From Methylosinus sp. H3A (lineage in GTDB: Bacteria > Pseudomonadota > Alphaproteobacteria > Rhizobiales > Beijerinckiaceae): a stretch of 64,000 nucleotides of DNA. The notes beneath the pieces were generated by a model, which had not been told where the DNA came from, did not search any database, and saw only the letters and a program-made list of their open reading frames with translations. Of this stretch, positions 39,168-47,964 are shown piece by piece (the stretch's first letter is position 1; each line of letters opens with the position of its first letter). Made by a program: the position numbers and the translations under genes. The stretch is from NCBI RefSeq assembly GCF_015709455.1, contig NZ_JADNQW010000005.1, positions 3,051,001 to 3,115,000 on the forward strand, read 5' to 3'.

Positions 39168-40097
39168 GTGAGCAATCCGGGGACGCCCAGCTTCGACCAG
39201 CTGACGATTTTCCTGGCCGTCGTCGAGGCCGGGAGCTTCGCCGGGGCGGCGCGGCGGCTGAACCGCGCCGTATCGGTGATCAGCTATGGAATCGTCAATC
39301 TCGAGACGCAGCTGGGCATAGAGCTGTTCGAGCGCGAGGGCACGCGCAAGCCGCGGCTCACTGTGGCGGGGCGCGCGCTGCTGGCGGAGGCGCGGGCGAT
39401 CTCGCGCGGCGTCGAGGATTTGCGCGCCAAGGTGAAGGGCCTGCTCGACGGGCTGGAGGCGGAGGTCGATCTCGCCGTCGATGTGATGTTGCCGACGGAG
39501 CGGGTCGGGATCGTGCTGCGAGAATTCGCGCAGCAATTCCCAACGGTGCAGCTGCGGCTTCACATGGAGGCGCTGGGCGCGATCACGGCCATGGTGCAGG
39601 GCGGCGCGGCGATGATCGGGGTTTCGGGTCCGCTCGCGCTCGGCGTAGAGGGCATAGAGAGCGTAGCGGCCGGATCGGTGGCCTTGGCGCCTGTCGCGGC
39701 TCCCGATCATCCTCTGGGGCGCATGGCGCGCATTCCGCGGGGGGCCGCGCGCGAGCATACGCAGCTCGTGCTGACCGATCGCTCGCGCTTCACCGAGGGG
39801 CGCGATTTCTCGGTGATCAGCCCGCGCAGCTGGCGGCTCGCCGATCTCGGAGCCAAGCACGCTCTACTGCGCGAGGGCGTCGGCTGGGGCAATATGCCTT
39901 TGCATATGGTCGCGAGCGATCTGGCGTCGGGCGCGCTGGTGCGGCTCGCCATGCCGGATCATCCGGGCGGACTCTATCGCTTTTCGTGCATTTGGCGGCG
40001 TGACGCCCCGCCGGGGCCAGCGGCCTCCTGGCTGCTCGATCGCTTCGTCGCGCTCGGCGCCGCCGATTTGCCGGTCGATGGGCTGAGCGACGTCTGA
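39168..40097 (+). CDS. LysR-family transcriptional regulator next to pirin
   Basis: 309 residues. N-terminal winged HTH: FDQLTIFLAVVEAGSFAGAARRLNRAVSVISYGIVNLETQLG. The effector domain starts at about 90 (EVDLAVDVMLPTERVGIVL). GTG start with a purine-rich GAGAAAG upstream. Being divergent from the pirin gene, it probably regulates it; the inducer is unknown. Confidence 0.86.
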   Translation: MSNPGTPSFDQLTIFLAVVEAGSFAGAARRLNRAVSVISYGIVNLETQLGIELFEREGTRKPRLTVAGRALLAEARAISRGVEDLRAKVKGLLDGLEAEVDLAVDVMLPTERVGIVLREFAQQFPTVQLRLHMEALGAITAMVQGGAAMIGVSGPLALGVEGIESVAAGSVALAPVAAPDHPLGRMARIPRGAAREHTQLVLTDRSRFTEGRDFSVISPRSWRLADLGAKHALLREGVGWGNMPLHMVASDLASGALVRLAMPDHPGGLYRFSCIWRRDAPPGPAASWLLDRFVALGAADLPVDGLSDV

Positions 40098-40259
40098 TCA
40101 CACACGGGAAGTTGGCGCGCCGGACAGGACAAAGATGCGAACACTTATATCGTTGATATTATAATTTAAATTATCAATCCACCTAACTCCATCTCGAAAC
40201 CAGAAACGGCTCGAGGGAGGCCCCAGCGTCGACCGCGCATATGGCGGCAATGCGCTCTA

Positions 40260-40879
40260 TGGCCTGTTGGGATTCAAGATTCCCATTTTTAGCTTGGCGT
40301 GATTCAAGCTTTGGATGAATCGCTTCGTATTGACGGACGCCCAATGGGCGAAGATTGAGCCGCGTTGCCTCGGCAAGGCCAGTGATCCCGGCCGCAGCGG
40401 CAGGGACAACCGCCTCTTCGTGGAGGCAGTGTTGTGGATCGCGCGCACAGGAAGTCCCTGGCGCGATCTGCCAGCGCTTTTCGGCAACTGGAGCACTGCA
40501 TACACGCGTTTTCGCGACTGGGTGAAGGCGGATGTCTGGCAGCGAATGTTCGACGCTGTCTCTGATGAGCCCGACATGGAATATGTCATGGTCGATGCGA
40601 CGATCGTGAAGGTCCATCGCCACGGTCAGGGCGCAAAAGGGGGACTTCGAGCCAGGCCATAGGCAAATCCCGAGGCGGCGTGACCACGAAAATTCTGGCG
40701 CTCACCGATGCGCTCGGCAATCTCGTGCGCTTTCGTCTGATGCCGGGGCAGCGTTTCGACGCCGTCGATGTGCCGCCGTTGATCGAAGGATTGTCTTTCG
40801 CGGCGCTGATCGCCGACAAGGCCTTCGACAGCAACGCCAGCCGCCGCCGTGATAAGCTCACGGTGAATCCCAACAGGCC
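40260..40879 (+). mobile_element. Internally deleted IS5-family (IS427-group-like) insertion sequence
   Basis: Flanked by inverted repeats: GGCCTGTTGGGATTCA at 40261-40276 and its complement TGAATCCCAACAGGCC at 40864-40879. A CTA triplet flanks both ends (40257-40259 and 40880-40882), fitting the short TA-containing target duplications of this group. At about 620 bp it is shorter than intact relatives (about 830-880 bp as I recall); the 3' part of the transposase is missing. Confidence 0.82.
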
Positions 40880-40883
40880 CTAG
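40315..40883 (+). pseudogene. IS5-family transposase, truncated, with -1 frameshift site
   Basis: Frame A (40315-40662) reads MNRFVLTDAQWAKIEP, WIARTGSPWRDLP, WQRMFDAV and MVDATIVKVHRHGQGAKGG, which includes the first catalytic Asp. Frame B continues from about 40680 with ALTDALGNLVRF and ALIADKAFDSN (second Asp). The AAAAGGGGG run at 40635-40643 is the usual place for programmed -1 slippage in this group, which would join the frames. The C-terminal part with the final Glu is deleted, so the enzyme cannot work. Confidence 0.8.
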
Positions 40884-41036
40884 GTCAGAATTCGCAGGCA
40901 TGTGCGGCAGAGCGCTCAAGCCGCCCCAGCTAGGGATTTTTGCTGTGGTTTCAGATGGTTGGTGGAATGCTCGGAGGGGTGGGAGGACTTTGAGCCGAAT
41001 GGCGCGGGCTGGTTGGTCGCTATCAGATTCTACTTG

Positions 41037-41873
41037 CTACGGTGATGGCCATTCGATGCGGTCGAGTAACGGCAACTTCATGGATTGGATCAGTTCATTA
41101 AGCCTCACTATATCTACCACGCGCGGCTTCTTCTTCGTCGCATATTTTTTACCCGTGCCGGCCTCCGCGTGCCCCATGAGCTGGTTCTTCTCATCCTGGG
41201 TGGCGCCGGCCGCTGACAGCGCGTCGCGGAAATTATGCCTCAGCGAGTAGAGGGCTTTCAGCGGGTCTTTGATCGACAGCTCGTTACGAAGGCGATCGCT
41301 CCAGAACGAGGAAAACATGTTCGAGACGGAGGTGACGCTCGCCTTCTGCTCGGCGGCCGCCCACAAGGTCTTCCATCCCTTTTGGCGAGCATTCTCGACG
41401 AGCGTCATGAAGCCGCCTTTCAGCAGTTCTTTTCGCACCGGCACATAGCGCTTCCGCGCATGGGCCTTGATGGATCGACCGCCTGCATTCGAGACTTCGA
41501 AGCAGATGATCTCCGGGTGGTCTGGATGGGGGACGACCGTGTCGGGCCCGAGCTGAATGATCTCGGACGAGATGAGGCCGCTGGTGAGCGAAACGACAGG
41601 TATCCAGAACTCCAGCTCGCCGCCGGCCTTGGGGTTTTCGGAGCGGGCGCCTTTCCGAAACACGTCCTGGCCGAAGACGAGGTCGAGCTCCGCTTTATCG
41701 AAGGGCTCGCGCTCATTCGTGCCTGCGGGGATCTCGATATAGATGCCGTCGGTGATGGCCGTATCGATCCAGCCGGCTCTTTGCGCCGTGGCGAGCAGCG
41801 TCGTGATTTGGCCGACGCGTTTGTTGACGGTCGGCGTCTTCAGGCCCGTCGTGATGCGCGTGATTGGATGTAT
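41037..41873 (-). pseudogene. Tyrosine-recombinase integrase remnant, N-terminus missing
   Basis: The frame is open from directly beside the tRNA CCA end (41876) with no start codon until a GTG at 41663. Translation gives TGLKTPTVNKRVGQITTLL (end of the core-binding domain), a catalytic domain, and the C-terminal YSLRHNFRDALSAAG with Arg..His box and GHAEAGTGKKYATKKKP with the His and nucleophile Tyr. The N-terminal arm-binding part is absent. It lies in the same direction as, and immediately behind, the tRNA, so it marks the scar of an element integrated at that tRNA. Confidence 0.78.
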
Positions 41874-41883
41874 TTGATTTTAT

Positions 41884-41959
41884 TGGTGGGCCGGGTAGGA
41901 CTCGAACCTACAACCAGACCGTTATGAGCGGCCGGCTCTAACCATTGAGCTACCGGCCC
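41884..41959 (-). tRNA. tRNA with CAT anticodon (probably tRNA-Ile2, lysidine type)
   Basis: 76 bases with encoded CCA. Acceptor GGGCCGG pairs with CCGGCCC; D stem GCTC/GAGC with an AATGGTTA loop; anticodon stem GGCCG/CGGTC around CTCATAA; T loop TTCGAGT. The anticodon CAT fits Met or Ile2. C4-G69 and C5-G68, determinants for TilS in E. coli, and the short D loop favour tRNA-Ile2. An integrase remnant abuts its 3' end. Confidence 0.9.
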
Positions 41960-42137
41960 AGCCGCCGTTTCGGCCGGGATCACCGTTCCTATAGCGGATT
42001 CGCGCCGCGCCGCAACGTCAGATCGAAAATTGGGCGCCGGTGGATTTTCGCGCGACGAAATCCCTTGCGATGGGATAAGTTGCCGCGCCCGCCGGACGCG
42101 CACGGCGCCGGAGCCGGGCCAGCGCATCGGAGCGGCG

Positions 42138-42884
42138 ATGACCTATTGTTGTGGCATTCTGGTTCGTGGCGGCCTCGTCATGATTGCCGACACCCGCACC
42201 AATGCGGGGCTCGACAATATCTCGACCTTCCGTAAGCTCCACATTTTCGAGCAGCCGGGCCGATGCGTGATGATGCTCGCCACGGCCGGCAATCTCTCCG
42301 TCACCCAGGGGGCGGTCACTCTGCTCTCCGAAGGTCTCGAAAATCCCGAGACCCATGAGGTCGAGCGGCTCGTCGATGCGCCGGGAATGCTGCAGGCCGC
42401 GCAACTCGTCGGCCGCGCGGTGCGCCGTTCGCACGCCATCGCTGGGGAGGGGGCCGAGGATTCGGGCGTCAGCTTCGACGTTTCGCTGCTGTTCGGCGGG
42501 CAGATCGGCTCCGGCCGGCTGCGCCTCTTCATGGTCTATACGGCCGGAAACTTCATCGAATGCACGCAGGACACGCCCTATCTGCAGATCGGCGAGCATA
42601 AATACGGCAAGCCGATCCTCGATCGCGCCGTCTCCTTCGACACCGATGTGCTCGACGCGCTCAAGATCGGGCTCATCTCCATGGATTCGACGATTCGCTC
42701 CAATCTTTCCGTCGGCCTTCCCGTCGATATTGCGCTCTTGCGCCGTGACGCGCTGCGCACAGAGGTCTCGACGCGCATCGACGGCTCCGATCCTTACTTT
42801 CGCGATCTGCGCGAGAGCTGGTCGCGGGCGCTGCGGGCCGCGCATATCGCGATTCCCACGCCGCCCTATGGCGGGGCGCCATGA
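42138..42884 (+). CDS. Anbu-type proteasome homologue (predicted Ntn peptidase)
   Basis: 248 residues. The start MTYCCGILVRGGLVMIADTRTNAG gives Thr2 as N-terminal nucleophile after Met removal; this pattern and SKFRKLH-like FRKLHIFE, then MLATAGNLSVTQG are characteristic of Anbu, the ancestral beta-subunit proteasome relative. The ATG has GGAG 5 bases before it. Anbu usually neighbours transglutaminase-like and alpha-E genes; here it instead overlaps the Sua5 gene by 4 bases (ATGA), so they are coupled. Substrates are unknown. Confidence 0.85.
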   Translation: MTYCCGILVRGGLVMIADTRTNAGLDNISTFRKLHIFEQPGRCVMMLATAGNLSVTQGAVTLLSEGLENPETHEVERLVDAPGMLQAAQLVGRAVRRSHAIAGEGAEDSGVSFDVSLLFGGQIGSGRLRLFMVYTAGNFIECTQDTPYLQIGEHKYGKPILDRAVSFDTDVLDALKIGLISMDSTIRSNLSVGLPVDIALLRRDALRTEVSTRIDGSDPYFRDLRESWSRALRAAHIAIPTPPYGGAP

Positions 42885-43861
42885 CGCGCGAGGAGGACGG
42901 CGCAGCGCGGCTCGCGCCGGCCGGCGAGGAGGCGATCGAAAAGGGCGCGCGCATTTTGCGTGAAGGCGGGCTCGTCGCTTTTCCGACCGAGACGGTCTAT
43001 GGGCTCGGCGCCGACGCGACCTCGGCGGAGGCGGTCGCGAAAATCTTTTCCGCCAAGGGCCGGCCGAGCTTCAATCCGCTCATCACCCATGTCGCCGATC
43101 TCGGTGCGGCGCGGCGGGAGGCGGAGTTGCCGCCGGCGGCGTTGCGGCTGGCGGACGCCTTCTGGCCGGGGCCGTTGACTTTGGTGGCGCCGCGGGCCGC
43201 GGGCGGCTCGGTTTGCGACCTCGCCCGCGCCGGCCTCGCCAGCGTGGCCTTGCGGGCGCCCTCGGCGCCGGTGGCTCGGGCGCTGATTCTGGCGGCGGGG
43301 CGGCCGATCGCGGCGCCTTCCGCCAATCGCTCCGGCCATGTCAGCCCTGTCACGGCGGCGCATGTGCTGGACGATCTCGGCGAGAGCGTCGATCTCGTCA
43401 TAGACGGCGGGCGGGCGGAACGGGGCGTCGAATCGACGATCGTCTCCTTTCTCGACGAAAAGCCCCGGCTATTGCGGCCGGGCGCTTTGGCGCGGGAGGC
43501 GCTCGAGGAGGTTTTGGGCGCGCCGCTCGAGGGCGAGGGCGGGGAGGCGACGATCGTCGCGCCGGGAATGACCGCCTCCCACTATGCGCCGCGCGCGCGG
43601 CTGCGGCTGGACGCCTCCGCGCTGCGCGAGGGGGAGGCGGGGCTCGACTTCGGCGGCCGCCTCGGCGCGAGCGAAGGGCCGCGGCCGGCGCTGGATTTAT
43701 CGCCCAACGCCAATCTCGAGGAGGCGGCGGCCAATCTCTTCCTCTATCTCCGCCGATTGGACGCGCTCGGCGCGACCGCGGTCGCCGTCGCGCCGATCCC
43801 CTCGCGTGGGCTCGGCGAGACGATCAATGATCGGCTTCGGCGCGCTGCGGCGCCCAAGTGA
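42881..43861 (+). CDS. Threonylcarbamoyl-AMP synthase (Sua5 type)
   Basis: 326 residues. The YrdC-like domain has GLVAFPTETVYGLGADATS, KIFSAKGRPSFNPLITHV and PIAAPSANRSGHVSP. A C-terminal Sua5 domain (from ~220, after TIVAPGMTASHYAPR) makes it the long Sua5 form rather than TsaC. It makes threonylcarbamoyl-AMP for t6A37 modification of ANN-decoding tRNAs. Coupled to the Anbu gene by a 4-base overlap. Its stop codon lies in a 20-base tandem repeat. Confidence 0.92.
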   Translation: MTREEDGAARLAPAGEEAIEKGARILREGGLVAFPTETVYGLGADATSAEAVAKIFSAKGRPSFNPLITHVADLGAARREAELPPAALRLADAFWPGPLTLVAPRAAGGSVCDLARAGLASVALRAPSAPVARALILAAGRPIAAPSANRSGHVSPVTAAHVLDDLGESVDLVIDGGRAERGVESTIVSFLDEKPRLLRPGALAREALEEVLGAPLEGEGGEATIVAPGMTASHYAPRARLRLDASALREGEAGLDFGGRLGASEGPRPALDLSPNANLEEAAANLFLYLRRLDALGATAVAVAPIPSRGLGETINDRLRRAAAPK

Positions 43862-43894
43862 TCAGGCGGCGATACAAGTGATCAGGCGGCGATA
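43855..43894 (+). repeat. 20-base tandem duplication over convergent stop codons
   Basis: CAAGTGATCAGGCGGCGATA occurs twice head to tail (43855-43874 and 43875-43894). TGATCA in each copy supplies a stop on both strands; the first copy ends Sua5, the second ends the convergent gene. Confidence 0.92.
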
Positions 43895-44919
43895 GCGGCG
43901 ACGCCGTCGCAGAGGCGGAAATCCGCCGTCGCCGGCTCCGGCAGATGACGCCAAGGCGCGCATTCATAGCCGCGCGCGGCCAAGCCGCCGTCGCGGGCGG
44001 CGGTCATCTCGACGACGAGCCGCGTCGTGTGATTGAGCACGGGCGGAACCGCCCAGGCGAAAGACGCGGCGCCGGCCGGCGTTCCCCGCATCAGCGCGCG
44101 GCGGGCTTCGTTATTCTCCGGGCCCATGCGCCCGCGCCAGCCGGAGCGCGGATCCTGCCAATCATTGGCGACGATGACCGGTCCGCGCAGAACCTCGGCG
44201 TCGCGCTCCGTCCTTTCGATCAGCGCGATCTCCTGCGGCCGCGTCCCCGTGAGGGTGAACAGCGCCGGCCGCGCCAGCGGCTCGCGCGCGAGCAGGGCGA
44301 CCGCTTCCTCGAAAGTCGCGCAAGTCTCGAAAGCGTAGCGCAGCAGATGATCGGGCGGCCAGCCAGTCTCATTTTTCAGCGCATTGGTCAGATTGAGCGC
44401 GAAATCATAGGGAAAGCCGGCGGCGCCGTCGGTGCGGCGGCGCATCGGCGCCTGGTTGATGACAGCCGAGAAGCGGCCCGGAGCCATGGCCGTCAGCACG
44501 CCGACCGCGCCGGGCCAGGTCACATTGTAGAAGCCCCCCGCCGGTCCGGCTGCCCAGGCGATCTCGACGCCGCGGCCGAGGCCGCGAAAGGGCCAGTCGA
44601 GCGAGCGACGGATCGTCGGCGCGCCGAGCGGATCGACGAAGGCTTGGGTGGTGCAGGCGAAGAGATAGGACATATTGAGCGTCGCCGCGCCATGAAACCC
44701 CAATATCTCGGCGATGCGCTCCAGATCTTCGAAATAGCGGGACGCCGATTTCCGCAGCCAGGCTCGCGCCAGACGGTCGACCGGCGCGAGGCAGACGTGG
44801 CCCCAGCGCGGCATAGGCGCGAGGCAGGCGTCGCGCAACGCCAAGGCGGCGGCGACGCGCGCCGTCGCATGGGCGATCGGTCCGCCTTCACGCACATCGA
44901 GCAGGGGAATCTGCCGCAT
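43882..44919 (-). CDS. Ntn-hydrolase-like protein (C45 / acid ceramidase-NAAA type)
   Basis: 345 residues. The conserved core LNMSYLFACTTQAFVD is followed by RRSLDWPF, which resembles the Cys-nucleophile site and the Arg..Leu-Asp-Trp stretch of N-acylethanolamine acid amidase/acid ceramidase and penicillin acyltransferase-like enzymes. In those families processing exposes the Cys (here ACTT, about residue 89). Further landmarks are TWPGAVGVLTAMAPGRFS and VIVANDWQDPRSGWRGRMG. No signal peptide is clear. Likely an amidase; substrate unknown. Confidence 0.65.
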   Translation of the reverse strand: MRQIPLLDVREGGPIAHATARVAAALALRDACLAPMPRWGHVCLAPVDRLARAWLRKSASRYFEDLERIAEILGFHGAATLNMSYLFACTTQAFVDPLGAPTIRRSLDWPFRGLGRGVEIAWAAGPAGGFYNVTWPGAVGVLTAMAPGRFSAVINQAPMRRRTDGAAGFPYDFALNLTNALKNETGWPPDHLLRYAFETCATFEEAVALLAREPLARPALFTLTGTRPQEIALIERTERDAEVLRGPVIVANDWQDPRSGWRGRMGPENNEARRALMRGTPAGAASFAWAVPPVLNHTTRLVVEMTAARDGGLAARGYECAPWRHLPEPATADFRLCDGVAAIAA

Positions 44920-45180
44920 TCCGAATGTCCTCCGATGTCATCCAATCGAAACAATTCTCACACGCGACTGTCATAATATAGGGCGTCCTACGCATTTCGC
45001 CGTTGCGGCGCGGCGCGGCGCTTCGCATGGAGGGCGTGAGGCGTGCGAGGAGCGCAGCCGTCTGGGGTGAGCGCGTGACGGGAGGACGGGAGAATCGCGA
45101 GACCAGGAAAATCGCGAAGCCCTGAGAAAGGTTCAGATTTTGGAAAACCGCAGGCGGCGCTGCGGCGAAGGCTGGCGTCG

Positions 45181-46005
45181 TCAGCCGAGCTTCGTCGCCA
45201 CCAGCGGCGAATAGCGGCTCGAATTCGCATTCATCGATCGCACGCCGGCGGATGCGTTCCAGAAGGTCTCGCGGGTCGACTTGCCGTCCACCGGGCTCCA
45301 GTCGAGGACCAGCCGATAGGGCGGCTCCACGCGATAACGGCCTCGATTATTCGGGCGCGCCGGCCCTGGCGCGCCGGCGGCCGGCCTGGACTTGACGTAA
45401 TTGACGTCGCCTCTCGGGCCGAACCAGTAATAATAGTAGTTGCCGTCCCAGACCTGCCACCACCCATAGAGCCAGGACAGAGCAGGATCGACGCAAGCGC
45501 GGGATTCGGAGATATAGACTTCGATGTCGATCCAGCCGAGCAGATTGGCGGGGCAATAGGCTCCGACGCCGGTCAGGCGTTTGATGACGTCACAGCCGAG
45601 CTTCGGCCCGCCCTGGCCGCCCGCCGTGCGCAGGAGCTTCGCGCCGTCATAGCCGCTGCAGACATCGACGTGAAACGAAGCGTGCCTCAATATGTCGCCA
45701 TATTGCGGTCGATTGTCGGATGTGGAGGGAATCCAGGCCTCGGGCCGTCCTGCTCCCGTCGCTATGCCTTGCAGATCGAAACCGCCGAGAAAAGTCTTCG
45801 ACCCCAATTGGGCGCCGTACCAGCCGGTGAATCCGTTGCAGCCCGTCATGATGCCGCCCCGCGCCCAATTGTCGGTGAGCGCCTTGTGCGTCAGCCCGGT
45901 CATCTGCGTATATTTCGAGGCGGTGGCCCCGTTCGATGTGATGATCTGACCTTCCGGCAAGGCCCGGTCTAAAATCTCACGCGCCTTGTCGCGAATATCC
46001 GACAT
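45181..46005 (-). CDS. Unknown protein, possible papain-like Cys/His hydrolase
   Basis: 274 residues, no signal peptide; the start MSDIRDKAREILDRA has GGAG upstream. Residues ~30-110 contain MTGCNGFTGWYGAQLG and RHASFHVDVCSGY, i.e. a Cys followed by a His-x-Asp, an arrangement seen in CHAP/NlpC-P60 amidases. GQGGPKLGCDVI follows. The C-terminal third is aromatic-rich (YGWWQVWDGNYYYYWF) and then basic, like a glycan-binding tail. No family could be named; the gene stands alone between the Ntn-hydrolase-like gene and pgi. Confidence 0.6.
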   Translation of the reverse strand: MSDIRDKAREILDRALPEGQIITSNGATASKYTQMTGLTHKALTDNWARGGIMTGCNGFTGWYGAQLGSKTFLGGFDLQGIATGAGRPEAWIPSTSDNRPQYGDILRHASFHVDVCSGYDGAKLLRTAGGQGGPKLGCDVIKRLTGVGAYCPANLLGWIDIEVYISESRACVDPALSWLYGWWQVWDGNYYYYWFGPRGDVNYVKSRPAAGAPGPARPNNRGRYRVEPPYRLVLDWSPVDGKSTRETFWNASAGVRSMNANSSRYSPLVATKLG

Positions 46006-46298
46006 GGTCTCGTCTCCTTCGACGACAGGCGAAACGAGCCGAAAAGGCCCGAAAGCGCGTCGGCCATTCATCGACGATTCACCGACGATCTACGAAAAGG
46101 ACAATGGCCGAGCAAAGGCTATATGGCTCGGGCGTCGGCGACAAGCTCTCCAGAGAGGCGCCGACTCGCTCGGGTCGCGCGTTTGTGCTCTAAGTTTCGC
46201 CCCTCGGATCGGCGATCGAGCGTCTCGCTCGTCCCGAGGACGGGGGCGGAGCCGCGGCCGGCCCTGTGACGTCGTCGTTTCTTCTGAGGCAGTCCCGA

Positions 46299-47942
46299 AT
46301 GTCACGTTCGAAAGTCGTCGAGGCGATCGAGGCGCTGCGAGCGCATGCCGAGCAGCTGCGCTCCTTGCGCACGGTCGATCTCTTCGCCGCCGACCCCGAT
46401 CGATTTGCGCGTTTTTCCGTCCCTCTGGATGATTTCCTGTTCGATTTCTCCAAGCATCGCATCGACGGCGAGACGCTGCGTCTGCTCGTCGAGCTCGCTC
46501 GCGCCGCCGATCTCGAGGGCGCGCGCGCGGCGCTCTTCGCCGGCGCGCCGATCAATCTCACCGAGCGCCGCGCCGCCGCCCATTGGGCGTTGCGCGATCT
46601 CTCGGATCGGCCGCTCATCGTCGGCGGCGAGAATGTGCGCGGCGCGGTCGAAGCGGAGCGACGGAAGGTCTACGCCTTCGCGCGAGCGGTGCGCTCGGGC
46701 GAGCTGCGCGGCGCGCGTGGCGAGCCCTTCACCGATATCGTCAATATCGGCATAGGCGGCTCCGATCTCGGCCCGGCGATGGCTGCGCGCGCGCTCGCGC
46801 CCTTCGCGAAAGAGGGGCCGCGCGCGCATTTCGTCTCCAATCTCGACGGCGCCGATATAGGCGACACGCTCGCCGGCCTCGATCCGGCGCGCAGTTTGTT
46901 CGTCGTGTCGTCGAAGACCTTCACCACGCAGGAGACGATGGCCAACGCCGCGAGCGCGCGCGCCTTCATCGTCGAGGCGCTGGGCGAGGCGGCTGTGGCC
47001 GCGCATTTCGCCGCCGTGTCGACTCGGCTCGACAAGGTCGCCGAATTCGGCGTCGATCCGTCGCGCGTCTTCGGCTTTTGGGACTGGGTCGGCGGACGTT
47101 ATTCGATCTGGTCGGCGATCGGCCTTTCGCTCATCATCGCCATCGGCCCGGAAAATTTCACCGAATTTTTGCGTGGCGGCGCCGATATGGACGCGCATTT
47201 CCAGAGCGCGCCGCTCGCGCGTAATATTCCGGCGCTGATGGGACTCATCGGCGTGTTCCATCGCGACGTCGAGGGCAGGGCGGCTCAGGCCGTGATCCCC
47301 TACGATCAACGCCTCGCGCGTTTCCCGGCCTATCTGCAGCAGCTCGACATGGAGTCGAACGGAAAGTCGGTGACGAAGGACGGCGGCGTCGCGGAATTTG
47401 CGACCGGGCCGATCGTTTTCGGCGAGCCGGGAACCAATGGCCAGCACGCTTTTTTCCAATTGCTGCATCAGGGAACCGACGTCACGCCGATCGATTTCCT
47501 CATCGCCGCCGAGCCGACCGACGCGAACGCGCATCACCATGCGTTGCTCTTCGCCAATTGTCTCGCGCAGAGCGAAGCTTTTATGCGCGGGCGCACGCTC
47601 ACGGAGGCGAAGGCGCTGCTCGCCGCGCAGGGCCTCGACGCCGCGCGCGTGGAGGAGCTCGCGCCGCACAAGGTCTTTTCGGGCGATCGGCCGAGCAGCG
47701 TGCTGCTCTACCGTCGGCTCGATCCGCGCACGCTCGGCCGGCTCGTCGCGCTCTATGAGCACAAGGTCTTCGTGCAATCGGTGATCTGGGACATCAACCC
47801 TTTCGACCAATGGGGCGTGGAGCTCGGCAAGGAGCTCGCCAATCGCCTAGCGCCCATCGTCGAGAGTCGAGACGCGCCGCTGGGCGGGCTCGACGGCTCG
47901 ACGGCGGGGCTGATCTGTTGGCGGCGGGAGAGGGGAGGCTGA
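46299..47942 (+). CDS. pgi: Glucose-6-phosphate isomerase
   Basis: 547 residues. Conserved stretches include VNIGIGGSDLGPAMA, FVVSSKTFTTQETM, FGFWDWVGGRYSIWS, QLDMESNGKSVT (catalytic Glu), GEPGTNGQHAFFQLLHQG (catalytic His nearby) and FDQWGVELGK. It interconverts glucose-6-P and fructose-6-P. The ATG at 46299 (MSRSKVVEAIEALRAH) is preferred to the GTG at 46266; GAGG lies upstream. Its stop is 22 bases from the convergent transposase-like gene. Confidence 0.95.
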   Translation: MSRSKVVEAIEALRAHAEQLRSLRTVDLFAADPDRFARFSVPLDDFLFDFSKHRIDGETLRLLVELARAADLEGARAALFAGAPINLTERRAAAHWALRDLSDRPLIVGGENVRGAVEAERRKVYAFARAVRSGELRGARGEPFTDIVNIGIGGSDLGPAMAARALAPFAKEGPRAHFVSNLDGADIGDTLAGLDPARSLFVVSSKTFTTQETMANAASARAFIVEALGEAAVAAHFAAVSTRLDKVAEFGVDPSRVFGFWDWVGGRYSIWSAIGLSLIIAIGPENFTEFLRGGADMDAHFQSAPLARNIPALMGLIGVFHRDVEGRAAQAVIPYDQRLARFPAYLQQLDMESNGKSVTKDGGVAEFATGPIVFGEPGTNGQHAFFQLLHQGTDVTPIDFLIAAEPTDANAHHHALLFANCLAQSEAFMRGRTLTEAKALLAAQGLDAARVEELAPHKVFSGDRPSSVLLYRRLDPRTLGRLVALYEHKVFVQSVIWDINPFDQWGVELGKELANRLAPIVESRDAPLGGLDGSTAGLICWRRERGG

Positions 47943-47964
47943 AGAGCGAGCCTGAAGGCCGGCT

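Noticed and set aside
41235..41927. 230-codon + strand frame over the integrase remnant
   Set aside because: Antisense to clear integrase motifs and runs into the tRNA.
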